A stretch of DNA of 64,000 bases from Pseudomonadota bacterium. Its GTDB lineage: Bacteria; Pseudomonadota; Alphaproteobacteria; Micavibrionales; UBA2020. Below, piece after piece: positions 32,189-41,419 of the stretch (position 1 is its first letter; each line of letters opens with the position of its first letter). The DNA lies in assembly GCA_021849295.1 (NCBI GenBank), contig JAJZTA010000012.1, positions 1 to 64,000 on the forward strand, in the 5' to 3' direction. Below the pieces are notes generated by a model. That model ran no database searches, was not told where the DNA came from, and saw only the letters and a program-made list of their open reading frames with translations. The position numbers were made by a program, and so were the translations under genes.

Positions 32189-32827
32189 TTAAAAGGAAAT
32201 TTTCAGCTCGACGCGCCCGAAATCCTGCTGGGACTTGTGCTCTACGTTAAACCCGAAATGTGCCGCGAACCGCCCCGTGATATAGGCGTGCACCGAGCGG
32301 GCATCGAGGTCATCGACGGGCGTTTTTCCTTCCAGCGCGGCTTCGGCGCCCTCGCGGAAAGCAACGTTCTTTCCGGTGGCGGCGACTTTGATGCCGTTGC
32401 CCTCGTCCGCGGGGGCGATGAAGATTTTGCCTTCGCCGCGGTTGCATTCTTCCGCGAACATCATCAGGTTGAGCGCGCACTTGAAAAAGCCGCGCGGCGG
32501 CATGGAGAATTTCGTGTCCAGCGCGGGGTCGAACTCGCACTGCACGTGCCCCGAGGTGAGCCAGCCCGCGAAAACGCCTTTGATGTCGCGAAAGCCGAGG
32601 TTTTTGTCGGTGCCCGCGGCGCCGTAGGCGAGGCGGAAGCATTTGAGGCGGTGCGAGGCCTGCTGCGCGCTTGTGGAGACGAGGGCGATGGCTTCGTCGC
32701 CCGCTTCCTCGCCCATTTCCTCTAGCAGTTCGACGCCGTTGCTGATCGCGCCGACGGGGCTGACAAGATCGTGGCAGATGCGCGACGAGATGAGTTCCAG
32801 CACGCGCGGACTGAGTTCTACAGACAT
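32189..32827 (-). CDS. chpT: ChpT-like histidine phosphotransferase
   Basis: LELISSRICHDLVSPVGAISNGVELLEE; overall length fits ChpT. Confidence 0.82.
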   Translation of the reverse strand: MSVELSPRVLELISSRICHDLVSPVGAISNGVELLEEMGEEAGDEAIALVSTSAQQASHRLKCFRLAYGAAGTDKNLGFRDIKGVFAGWLTSGHVQCEFDPALDTKFSMPPRGFFKCALNLMMFAEECNRGEGKIFIAPADEGNGIKVAATGKNVAFREGAEAALEGKTPVDDLDARSVHAYITGRFAAHFGFNVEHKSQQDFGRVELKISF

Positions 32828-32840
32828 GGTTATCCCCCCG

Positions 32841-34232
32841 TTAAAACGGCGAAGCGATGCCGCTTGATTTCAGTTGCGCTATCATCTGGTCCTTGAGACG
32901 GTCGAGGCCGTCGGTCGTGAACCCTTCCGCGCGAACGGTGAGCACGTCTTCGGTGTTGGACGGGCGGATAAGCCACCAGCCGTCCTTTGTTGTGACGCGC
33001 ACGCCGTCGATATCGTTCACGGTAACACCGTTTTCGTTAGCGTTTTGTAAACGCTGCCTGATTTCCGGCACGATTTTGAATTTTACGTCGGCGGGGACGT
33101 GGAAACGCACTTCCGGCGTGTTATGGATTTTCGGCAGGTGCGCCACCAGCGCCGACAAGGGCTTGCCCGCATGACTGAGGATGTTCAGCAGGCGCACGGC
33201 GCAATAAACGCCATCATCGAAGCCATAATAATGGTCGGCGAAGCAGATATGGCCCGCAAGCTCGCCCGCAAGCGGGGATTTCAGTTCCTGCTGCTTGGCC
33301 TTGATGAGCGAGTGTCCGGTGTTCCACATCACGGGTTTGCCGCCGAGGCGGGCGATTTCGTCGAACAGCACGCGGCTGGACTTCACGTCGGCGATGATCG
33401 GCGCGCCGGGGAATTCCTTTAAGACTTCCGCCGCATAAACCGCCATGATGATGTCCGCCCAGATGATCGTGCCGTTTTCATCGACCGCGCCGATGCGGTC
33501 GGCGTCGCCGTCGAAGCCGAGGCCGATGTCGCAGCGGTTGTCTTTCACCGCCTTTTGCAGATCGACGAGGTTTTTGGCGATGGTCGGGTCGGGGTGGTGG
33601 TTCGGGAAGGTGGCGTCTATCTCGTCGAAGAGGAGGATATGCTTGCCCGGCAGTTTTTTCGTCAGGCGGCGGATGATCTCGCCCGCAGCGCCGTTGCCGT
33701 TGTCCCATGCGACCGTGAGGTCTTTGGGGCCGCTGTAATCTTCGAGCATGCGGTCGACGTAGGCGTCGCGCACGTCGACTGCGACGGTTTTGCCTGCGCC
33801 GTCCTCATAGTCTCCTTTGGCGGCCAGCTTGCCGAGTTCCTGTATCGCCTCGCCGTAGAACGGGCCGGTTTTGAGCGCCATCTTGATGCCGTTGTAGTTG
33901 ACGGGGCTGTGCGAGCCGGTGACGGCGACGGCGGCATCCAGCCCGCGCGACTTCATGGCGAAATAGACCATCGGCGTGGGGCCGAGGCCGATGTTTTCGA
34001 CGTCGAGGCCGCAGGCGTTGAGGCCGCGGATGACTTCGTTTGCGAACGTCGACGAGCTTTGCCGTCCGTCATAGCCGACGACGACGGTTTTGAATCCCTT
34101 GCGCTTCAGCACCGTGCCGAAGGCGCGGCCGACGTTGATGCAGTCGATTTCTTTCAGGGTTTCGCCGATCGTGCCGCGAATGTCGTATTCACGCAGGATG
34201 GAGGCGTCGAAGGTGTGCGGTGTGTTTGTCAT
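32841..34232 (-). CDS. Phosphomannomutase/phosphoglucomutase
   Basis: REYDIRGTIGETL; VTGSHSPVNYNGIKM; GFDGDADRIGAVD. Confidence 0.93.
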   Translation of the reverse strand: MTNTPHTFDASILREYDIRGTIGETLKEIDCINVGRAFGTVLKRKGFKTVVVGYDGRQSSSTFANEVIRGLNACGLDVENIGLGPTPMVYFAMKSRGLDAAVAVTGSHSPVNYNGIKMALKTGPFYGEAIQELGKLAAKGDYEDGAGKTVAVDVRDAYVDRMLEDYSGPKDLTVAWDNGNGAAGEIIRRLTKKLPGKHILLFDEIDATFPNHHPDPTIAKNLVDLQKAVKDNRCDIGLGFDGDADRIGAVDENGTIIWADIIMAVYAAEVLKEFPGAPIIADVKSSRVLFDEIARLGGKPVMWNTGHSLIKAKQQELKSPLAGELAGHICFADHYYGFDDGVYCAVRLLNILSHAGKPLSALVAHLPKIHNTPEVRFHVPADVKFKIVPEIRQRLQNANENGVTVNDIDGVRVTTKDGWWLIRPSNTEDVLTVRAEGFTTDGLDRLKDQMIAQLKSSGIASPF

Positions 34233-34388
34233 GTCGTGGTTTATGCCCTGTTATTTTCCAAATAATCAGTTGTACCCCGTTTGGCGGCGGGAAACAATAG
34301 GTTACATATCGATGAAATTTTGCATGGGCGCCGTTTTTTCATGTAGAATCAAGGCGGAAAACATTTAAAGCCGGGGAGGGCTTATTCT

Positions 34389-35006
34389 ATGCAAGACGAA
34401 AACAAAACTGCGGAGAGCGCTGAAAAAACCGGATGCTGCGGCGGTCATGGCGGCGGCGACAAAAAAGAGGGCTGCTGCAAGATGAAGGGCTGCTGTATGA
34501 AGCTGCTGATGGGCGGGCTTGTCGGCGGCGTGGTGATGTTCGTCTATTATCTGGCTGCGTGGAAGTTTCTGCCGTGGCATCACAAGGATATTCTTTCTTT
34601 GGCACACGAAAACTTTTCTATTGGCGGCATGCATCTTTCCTTCGGGAATTCGCATGCGTCGAATATCCGCTTTTTCCTGCTCTGCTTCACGGGCGCGGCG
34701 TTGCTGACGTCGGTTCTCAAGAAGGGCGGATGCCCGGTGTTCAAATCGATGGTCATCGGCCTTCTGGTCGCGGGCTACAGCCATCTGCCGGACGTGATCT
34801 TCGCTCACCTGCCGGTCAAGAACGCGCTGGCGGGCATGTTCAACGACTTTGTCGCTTTCGCGCTGGCCGGTTTTGCGGTTTCGATCCTTGTCCTGAAAAC
34901 GGGCGGTTGCAAGATGGGCCATTCCTGCGGCGGCAAGGGCGGCGAAAAGGCCGGATGCTGCGGCGGCGAGGGCAAAGACGGCGACAAGAAGGGCTGCTGC
35001 CACTAA
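34389..35006 (+). CDS. Cys-pair-rich membrane protein, uncharacterised
   Basis: GCCGG..EGCCKMKGCC N-terminus, several TM segments, GGCKMGHSCGGKGGEKAGCCGGEGKDGDKKGCCH C-terminus. Confidence 0.65.
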   Translation: MQDENKTAESAEKTGCCGGHGGGDKKEGCCKMKGCCMKLLMGGLVGGVVMFVYYLAAWKFLPWHHKDILSLAHENFSIGGMHLSFGNSHASNIRFFLLCFTGAALLTSVLKKGGCPVFKSMVIGLLVAGYSHLPDVIFAHLPVKNALAGMFNDFVAFALAGFAVSILVLKTGGCKMGHSCGGKGGEKAGCCGGEGKDGDKKGCCH

Positions 35007-35127
35007 ACCGTTCTATTCTCGGGGTTTTACCTGCGGAGAGGCGGCCGGCGGGCAAAATGGCTTGATTTTGCTTATTGTGCTGATAGTATCCGGCTTTCCG
35101 CAGGAAAACATCGCGGGTTCATATATT

Positions 35128-35166
35128 GGACAGGTGGCCGAGTGGTTGAAGGCGCTAGTCTCGAAA
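35128..35166 (+). other. attL: 5' half of disrupted tRNA-Ser(CGA), core GCTAGTCTCGAAA (35154-35166)
   Basis: GGACAGGTGGCCGAGTGGTTGAAGGCGCTAGTCTCGAAA; the 3' half is found at 54110-54173. Confidence 0.85.
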
Positions 35167-35285
35167 GCTACTAACTTCAAATTACATCACGAAATTATCA
35201 ATAAATATCAAACGGTTAAGATTGTTAATCTTTCCGTATTATACTTACACATGTGTTACACACTTTTCGTTGATGGAGTGTACCC

Positions 35286-36701
35286 ATGACAGCCGAAACG
35301 AACGTAGAATCTCACAGCATTATGGATGGTAAAGTCCAACTCTATAAGCGCGAGGAGAGCAGATTCTGGCAATGCTCGACATACATGGACGGTCAAAATC
35401 ACCGTACCTCCACCAAGGAAGAAACCCTGACTATGGCAAAGGAATTTGCCAGAGAATGGTACATGATTGCCTATGCAGATTCAGTACGGAGAAACCGTAA
35501 CGCGAGAACTTCCCGACTTCTGGAAAGGTTTGAGCCTAAAGTAAACCTTCCGGCGGTTATTCCTCAACCTAATGTAATCACCCCTGCTACCGCCTCGCAG
35601 CCTGTTCCGCAGGATGCCCCTGCCATCCAGCCATCTGAAATTTTCCCACCAAGGAACTCCCCGCAGCCGTTCAATCAGGCTCCGACAATCATCATTGAGA
35701 ATGTCGTTAAACCCTCTACCCCGACTTTCAGGGAAGCGGCGGAGAAGTTCTTAGCCGAATACGAAATCATGACGGAGGGGCAGAGAAGCAAGGAGTGGAC
35801 TTGGCAACACCGAATGAGGATTGAGGTTCACCTTCTGCCGTTCTTCGGTGACAAGCCCGTAAGTGAAATTAACGCGGGTCTGGTCAACGAATACCGCATG
35901 AGACGCAGAACGATTGGTCACAGGGGGCGGAAGCCTGGGCGCAGCACCCTTCATCATGAGACTGTAACTTTGCGCATGGTTCTCAAGACAGCGCATAACT
36001 ATGGCTGGCTTCAATTCGTACCAAATATTTCCGCCCCCTACAAAACATCAGGGAAAGTAAAGCATCGTGCTTGGTTCTCCAAAGAAGAATACGAAACGCT
36101 TTACGAAGAAACACGCAAACGCTCTGAAAATCCCCCCAAGGATAAATATAATGAACGCTATAAATATGTTTGGGAGGACTTGCACGATTACGTCCTGTTC
36201 ATGGGTAACACAGGTTTGCGGGCTGACGAGGCCGCAAACCTTGAATACAGGGACGTAAAGATCGTGAAAGACCAAGCTACTGGTGAGCGCATACTTGAAA
36301 TTGAAGTGCGCGGAAAGCGCGGCGTAGGCTTTTGCAAAAGCACGAAGGGCGCGGTCTATCCCTTCCAGCGTATGCGTAAAAGGCATAACGGTCAGCCTAC
36401 CGATAAAATCTTCGGTAGGACTCCCCGCGTTGTACTTAACAAAGTCCTAGTTCATTTGAAGCTGAAGTTCGACAGGGATGGCAATGTCAGAACTGCTGGC
36501 AGCTTGCGCCATACTTACATCTGCCTACGGCTCATGGATGGGGCAGACATCTATCAAATTGCTAAAAACTGCCGCACAAGCGTTAAAATGATCCATGATT
36601 TCTACGCTATCCATCTTAAAAATTACCTAGACGCGGCAAAAATTAACGTCAGAAAAATCACTAAAAAGAGCAATAAAAACAAAGAGGAAACTAATTCTTG
36701 A
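35286..36701 (+). CDS. Tyrosine recombinase / phage-type integrase
   Basis: NTGLRADEAANLEYRD box; SLRHTYICLRLMDGADIYQIAKNCRTSVKMIHDFYAIH box with catalytic Tyr. Confidence 0.92.
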   Translation: MTAETNVESHSIMDGKVQLYKREESRFWQCSTYMDGQNHRTSTKEETLTMAKEFAREWYMIAYADSVRRNRNARTSRLLERFEPKVNLPAVIPQPNVITPATASQPVPQDAPAIQPSEIFPPRNSPQPFNQAPTIIIENVVKPSTPTFREAAEKFLAEYEIMTEGQRSKEWTWQHRMRIEVHLLPFFGDKPVSEINAGLVNEYRMRRRTIGHRGRKPGRSTLHHETVTLRMVLKTAHNYGWLQFVPNISAPYKTSGKVKHRAWFSKEEYETLYEETRKRSENPPKDKYNERYKYVWEDLHDYVLFMGNTGLRADEAANLEYRDVKIVKDQATGERILEIEVRGKRGVGFCKSTKGAVYPFQRMRKRHNGQPTDKIFGRTPRVVLNKVLVHLKLKFDRDGNVRTAGSLRHTYICLRLMDGADIYQIAKNCRTSVKMIHDFYAIHLKNYLDAAKINVRKITKKSNKNKEETNS

Positions 36702-36789
36702 AAATGGGCGCTTTACCGCTTATAAAAGCCCCTGCCGCGCCTTTTTGCGGCGTCCTACATTTCTATCATCAACCGTAGAAATTCTAGCT

Positions 36790-36879
36790 GGACAGGTGGC
36801 CGAGTGGTTGAAGGCACCGCTCTCGAAAAGCGGCAAGGGTGTAAGCCCTTCGTGAGTTCGAATCTCACCCTGTCCGCCA
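36790..36879 (+). tRNA. tRNA-Ser(CGA), intact, CCA encoded, inside the island
   Basis: Acceptor GGACAGG/CCTGTCC, anticodon stem CCGCT-CTCGAAA-AGCGG, long variable arm, GTTCGAATC T-loop, GCCA. Confidence 0.93.
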
Positions 36880-37052
36880 TTTCCCAACGCCCCTTTTATT
36901 TCTTCGCAGCCGATGAACAACGGCGCGGTTGCCGTGGAGCATAAAGGTCGGACGACCGGCTGCTTCACGGACGCAATGACAGATGAACGTCTGTCATGGT
37001 GGCGTGAAACGCCCTGAACAGGGCGTAGCCAGCGCACTAACTTCTTTATCCC

Positions 37053-37718
37053 TTAGCGTTTTAGCGTCCATGACGCGAAGGCGGTCGCCGCAAACGCGCC
37101 CGCCAGTTGCGCGAGGATAAACGGCAATGCGTCCTGCGGTCTGATGCCCGCGAAAGTATCGCTCATGGCGCGGGCGATGGTGACGGCGGGATTGGCGAAG
37201 GACGTTGAAGCCGTGAACCAGTAAGCCGCCGTAATGTAAGCGGCAACAGCGAGGGGAACGGCGGAAAGGTTTTGCCGGACGCAAAACCAGATCACCATAA
37301 GAAGGCCGAAGGTGGCGACAAACTCGCTCCACCATTGGGAGCCGCCTGTGCGAATTTTAGTGGAGGCGAACAGAAATGTTTCGCCAAACATCAAATGAGC
37401 GAAGGCAACGCCCAAGATTGCCGTAAGTACCTGAACACCGATATAAGCCGCAGCATCCCGCTTCGTGATTTTTCCCTGCGCCGCCATGCACAGTGTCACG
37501 GCGGGATTGAAATGCGCTCCTGAAAGCGGGGCAAAAATCAATATCAGCACCGCCAGGGCGCAGCCTGTGGCAAGGCTGTTGGCGAGAAGCGCGATAGCGG
37601 TATTACCCGCCGCCAGCTTTTCGCCCATGATACCGGAGCCGATAACAGCCATGAGCAGGAAAGCTGTTCCCATGCCTTCGGCGGCCAGCCGCCGCGATAA
37701 CGGAACCGGCTTGCTCAT
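37053..37718 (-). CDS. MIP-family aquaporin, ars-operon associated (AqpS-like)
   Basis: GAHFNPAVTLCMAA and SFANPAVTIARAMSDTFAGI NPA motifs; overlaps arsC. Confidence 0.85.
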   Translation of the reverse strand: MSKPVPLSRRLAAEGMGTAFLLMAVIGSGIMGEKLAAGNTAIALLANSLATGCALAVLILIFAPLSGAHFNPAVTLCMAAQGKITKRDAAAYIGVQVLTAILGVAFAHLMFGETFLFASTKIRTGGSQWWSEFVATFGLLMVIWFCVRQNLSAVPLAVAAYITAAYWFTASTSFANPAVTIARAMSDTFAGIRPQDALPFILAQLAGAFAATAFASWTLKR

Positions 37719-38212
37719 GAAATCGTCTCCCCGATTGTTTTGAGGTGCTTGGCAAGTTCCTGCTTATCTAGCCCAGCAGGAAGGCGCAGCAGCGCCTTAA
37801 TACGCGCCTCAAGGATCGCGTAGAAATTCTCGAAAGCCGCCATGATTTCCTCGTCCGTGCCGGTGGCATGAGCGGGGTCGGGAACGCCCCAATGCGCCTT
37901 GACAGGCGCACCGAAGAAAACTGGACATGCTTCACCCGCTGCGTTGTCGCAGACGGTAATCACAATGTCGATCGGCGTATTCGCAAATTCATCCCATGAC
38001 TTGCTGCGATAACCGGAAGTCGGGATACCCTTGGATTGCAGCAAGGCAAGGCTCTTCGGATGCACCGTGCCCGTGGGCTTGCTTCCCGCGCTTACTGCAT
38101 GGAAGCGGCCTTTCCCCAAGTGGTTCAAAGCGGCCTCTGCCATGATGGAGCGGCAGGAGTTGCCCGTGCAAAGGATGAGAACTTTCTGAGGCGAAGTCAT
38201 TAGGGGCAGCAT
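37715..38212 (-). CDS. arsC: Arsenate reductase, low-MW phosphatase type
   Basis: VLILCTGNSCRSIMAEAAL (CX5R); GVPDPAHATGTDEEIM. Confidence 0.9.
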   Translation of the reverse strand: MLPLMTSPQKVLILCTGNSCRSIMAEAALNHLGKGRFHAVSAGSKPTGTVHPKSLALLQSKGIPTSGYRSKSWDEFANTPIDIVITVCDNAAGEACPVFFGAPVKAHWGVPDPAHATGTDEEIMAAFENFYAILEARIKALLRLPAGLDKQELAKHLKTIGETIS

Positions 38213-38664
38213 CCTTTAGCCGAGGCCGGGTTATCGCAGCAGCCGGAGGCTTGTTCTTCGGGAGCGCAACAGCCGGAATCCTGCGGCTTCGCCGCCTTGA
38301 AGATTTCCGCATCTTCCATTGTGCGGTAGGTTTCCCAAGGGATTCCGGCGGGGTCATGCACCCATGACTTTTCAGAGCGGGCGTAGCAACAGACCGTTTC
38401 GCCCTCGTCAACGACCGCCAAATCCGCTTTCTTCATGCGTTCGCGCAACTCGGAAAGCTCGCTTTCCTCGTCCACCTGTATCCCAAGGTGGTTCACGCCC
38501 GTTTCCGCTCGTGTCGAAATGGCAAAGTTTACATGGGGATTGTCGAGCATCCACTTGGCATAGTCGGGTTTCTGTTTGATGGGTTCCGTGCCGAATAACG
38601 CGCTGTAGAACCGGACAGACTGGTCAAGGTTTTCGACACCCACATGGATGTGCAGCCGTTTCAT
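38200..38664 (-). CDS. arsI: ArsI/CadI-family VOC protein (candidate C-As lyase)
   Basis: MKRLHIHVGVENLDQSVRFYSALFG; VNHLGIQV; vicinal Cys TVCCYARSEKSWVHDPAGIPWETY; Cys-pair tail GCCAPEEQASGCCDNPASAKGCC. Confidence 0.82.
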   Translation of the reverse strand: MKRLHIHVGVENLDQSVRFYSALFGTEPIKQKPDYAKWMLDNPHVNFAISTRAETGVNHLGIQVDEESELSELRERMKKADLAVVDEGETVCCYARSEKSWVHDPAGIPWETYRTMEDAEIFKAAKPQDSGCCAPEEQASGCCDNPASAKGCCP

Positions 38665-39038
38665 GATTTCTTCTCCTTCTTGGCTGGAACGCAGCAGTTC
38701 GAAAGTTCGATCACGCTGCACCCTTTCTTTTTATCGTTGCGGATACTGGCAAATTCGACGCTGCAACAGTCTTCGACCATGAAGCGGATAAGGCCAGTAA
38801 AGAACTCGAAATTGGCGGTATAGATGATCGAGCGCCCCTCTCGGCGCGGTATCACCAGTCCCGCATTGCTCATGTGGGAAAGGTGGAAGGACATTGTATT
38901 CGCCGGGATTCCCAGCTTTTCGCTCAAACTCCCGGCGGGGGCGCCCCCTGTGCCATGTTCCACCAGCAGGCGGAACACCTTAAGGCGGGTTTCCTGAGAC
39001 AATGCGTCAAACGCTATAACTGCTTCTTGTATATCCAT
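38661..39038 (-). CDS. arsR: ArsR-family repressor
   Basis: FDALSQETRLKVFRLLVEHGTGGAPAGSLSEKLGIPANTMSFHLSHMSNAGLV. Confidence 0.9.
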   Translation of the reverse strand: MDIQEAVIAFDALSQETRLKVFRLLVEHGTGGAPAGSLSEKLGIPANTMSFHLSHMSNAGLVIPRREGRSIIYTANFEFFTGLIRFMVEDCCSVEFASIRNDKKKGCSVIELSNCCVPAKKEKKS

Positions 39039-39040
39039 AC

Positions 39041-39056
39041 TTCCAGAATATTGGAA
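39041..39056. promoter_or_regulatory. Candidate ArsR operator
   Basis: TTCCA-GAATAT-TGGAA inverted repeat immediately upstream of arsR. Confidence 0.5.
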
Positions 39057-39126
39057 ATATACCGATTCTGTCAAGGGGCATGAATCCGAAAGGTGCGCGG
39101 GATAGCGCACCTTTCGTCGTGAGCCT

Positions 39127-39327
39127 CTAAAAGCGCGGCCCGCGAGGCTTCAACGCTCGTTTGCGCTGAAGCACGCGCTGAATGTTTTCCAGCGTCATCG
39201 TCGCCAGCGGGCAATCCGCCGCCGCCAGATTGCGGCGGGAGAGATCGTTCAGTATCGCGTTGTACTTCTGGCGCAGCTCCATTTCGTTCAAGTGTTCGAG
39301 TTCCTGCGTCGTGATGATGTACGTCAT
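39127..39327 (-). CDS. Small hypothetical protein
   Basis: 66 aa ORF with coding-like composition. Confidence 0.4.
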   Translation of the reverse strand: MTYIITTQELEHLNEMELRQKYNAILNDLSRRNLAAADCPLATMTLENIQRVLQRKRALKPRGPRF

Positions 39328-39968
39328 GTTTCGCTCCTGTCTTTCTGACCGCGACCATCGCGGCCTTCATGACGCGGACTGGTCAGCGCGTTCGACTGAC
39401 AGCACTTGACGGAACGAAGAGGAGGAATCGCAGCGGAGCGGCAGCGACGACCGATTTGCGGGCATTAAGGCGAACCGATGCCAGGATGCGAATGAAAAGG
39501 CCGTGTAGCGAGGCAGAAGGCAGGAGCAAAGAAACTGCGGACTTCATCTCCCTTTGACGCAATTAAGGAAGCGAGAACAGCAACGGAATGAGAGCCAGCA
39601 ACAAGGCAGATAGTGAATGATAAGACCGAAACGGCGGAAGAATTGACCGCCCAAGACAAAGACGCTCAGGAAAATATACAAGCGAGCAGCTGGGCAAATG
39701 TGCTGCAAGCAGCGCACCGCGCTTTACTCGCAGGCTCACGAAGCCAACTGCGTTGTCTTCGCCCTTCGGGTTTCAATCGCTTTCGCAAGAAATGCGGATG
39801 CAAATTTTGAGTGGGGGCAGCCCCCGACAACCGCCAAGCACAAACTGAGCCAAGAAAATTGCGTTTAGAGTCGAGGCAATGCAAGCGCATCGCCTCCAAA
39901 ACGACAGATTTTCTTGCTCACTTTCTGCTTGTCTGTCGCCTCCCCCGTTGCGCTCGCCGCTTGGCGTT

Positions 39969-39988
39969 CAGGTCGCATACGCGACCTG
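39969..39988. promoter_or_regulatory. Perfect hairpin/palindrome upstream of the ardA gene group
   Basis: CAGGTCGC-ATAC-GCGACCTG. Confidence 0.5.
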
Positions 39989-40013
39989 CAAACAACCAAG
40001 AAGGAGAGCAGAA

Positions 40014-40247
40014 ATGACTAAGAAAACGATGAAATGGAACGGACTCACGCTCGAAATCAGCGCAGAGCCGAACGCCCTTCTTTCCCGCCTTCAAGGGGAA
40101 GAAGTAACCAGCCTGAAAGTGACCAGCGCCGCGAGCGCGAAGCCTCTTATCAATGACACCTTTGCCGCGTCTCTCATTCAGACGGCAGGGGGAGCCGCGA
40201 ACTTTGTTGATGTGATGCTTTCCGCAGAACTTCAACAGGCGGCGTAA
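40014..40247 (+). CDS. Small hypothetical protein upstream of ardA
   Basis: RBS AAGGAGAG then ATG; MTKKTMKWNGLTLEISAEPNALLSRLQGEEV... Confidence 0.6.
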   Translation: MTKKTMKWNGLTLEISAEPNALLSRLQGEEVTSLKVTSAASAKPLINDTFAASLIQTAGGAANFVDVMLSAELQQAA

Positions 40248-40257
40248 GGGGGCGGTC

Positions 40258-40374
40258 ATGCAATCAGAACCTTACAAAAATCCGGACTTCTGGCAGCAAG
40301 AGCCAATCCACGGCGACTTCAACCGGGCTTCAGACTTCGATACCTGGCTGGATAAACTTTTCGGGGAGGAATAA
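40258..40374 (+). CDS. 38-aa small ORF between 40014 ORF and ardA
   Basis: MQSEPYKNPDFWQQEPIHGDFNRASDFDTWLDKLFGEE, stop 2 nt before ardA start. Confidence 0.5.
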   Translation: MQSEPYKNPDFWQQEPIHGDFNRASDFDTWLDKLFGEE

Positions 40375-40376
40375 CC

Positions 40377-40889
40377 ATGACACAGCTTTACGCACAGCCC
40401 TATGATATTTCCGCGACGGGGTTTTTCTTCGATACGCGGGAAGAATACGAGCAAAAAGCGGCGAAGAACCGCAATCATTACGGCCAGCCCGTTGAGGAAT
40501 ACGAACTGCAATTCATCGATGGAGAGGACATTGATTGCCAGTTGTTCAAAGCCCTGAGCGTATGTCAGGCGACCTTTGGAAAGTATCTGGAAGCCTGCGA
40601 CGAGTGGAGTGAGGACGAGAAGCGGAAAATCATTATCGCCGTTGGCGAATGTGGCTACAGCTACAGCTTCAACTTCGACAAAAACAGTCCGGACGACTTT
40701 GAGGTGGACATTTACGAACTGGACAGCCTCAAGGAATTGGCGGAGCAGTTTGTTGACGAAGGGCTTTTCGGCCCAATCCCCAAGGCTATCGAGAACTATC
40801 TGGACTATGACGCGATAGCCCGCGACCTGGGGCTTGACTATTCGGAAATCACTATCGCCGGGACAAACCTGATTTACAGATGCAGCTAG
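40377..40889 (+). CDS. ardA: ArdA-family antirestriction protein
   Basis: Acidic; ELAEQFVDEGLFGPIPKAIENYLDYDAIARDLGLDYSEI matches the ArdA C-terminal pattern. Confidence 0.85.
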   Translation: MTQLYAQPYDISATGFFFDTREEYEQKAAKNRNHYGQPVEEYELQFIDGEDIDCQLFKALSVCQATFGKYLEACDEWSEDEKRKIIIAVGECGYSYSFNFDKNSPDDFEVDIYELDSLKELAEQFVDEGLFGPIPKAIENYLDYDAIARDLGLDYSEITIAGTNLIYRCS

Positions 40890-40962
40890 AAAGGGCGAAG
40901 GCCGCCGCCGGCAGAGAACCGGCGGCGGCCTTCGCGTCCTATAAACTGAAAGACGAAAAAGA

Positions 40963-41418
40963 TTAGGCGACTTTTTTCTTGAGCTTCTTCTCGCTTCTGT
41001 CTCGTCTATGCGCATGGCATTTGCCGTGATCGTAGAGAACTTCGATAACCCGACAATCCGCGATCCTGCCGGAGCCACCGTGCTCCAGCATACGCATAAG
41101 TTCAGCGCGAAGAATCTTGAGACTGGCCAGCCGTTCTTCCACCGCCGCAAGATGATTTCGGGCGATGGTATCGACGGTCTGACAGGAGGCCTTGTGGTCG
41201 CCCGAAACTGATAGAATCTCTCTAATCTGGTCAATTTCAAAGCCAAGTTCCCGTGCGTGACGGACAAATGAAAGACGTTTCACGTCGTTGTCTGAATAAC
41301 GGCGCTGCTTGCCCGAAGTGCGGTCAGGCTTCGGGAGCAGTTTAATATTTTCATAATATCTAATCGTTTCTATGCGGACGCCGCTTTGCGCCGAGAGTTC
41401 ACCAATCGTTAAAAACAT
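40963..41418 (-). CDS. MerR-family heavy-metal regulator (ZntR/CadR type)
   Basis: TIGELSAQSGVRIETIRYYENIKLLPKPDRTSGKQRRYSDNDVKRLSFVRHARELGF; conserved Cys; divergent from CDF. Confidence 0.88.
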   Translation of the reverse strand: MFLTIGELSAQSGVRIETIRYYENIKLLPKPDRTSGKQRRYSDNDVKRLSFVRHARELGFEIDQIREILSVSGDHKASCQTVDTIARNHLAAVEERLASLKILRAELMRMLEHGGSGRIADCRVIEVLYDHGKCHAHRRDRSEKKLKKKVA

Positions 41419-41419
41419 C

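Noticed and set aside
36720-37037. Minus-strand ORF with GEIRTHEGLTPLPLFESGAFNHSATCP
   Set aside because: Common artefact: translation of the antisense strand of tRNA-Ser.
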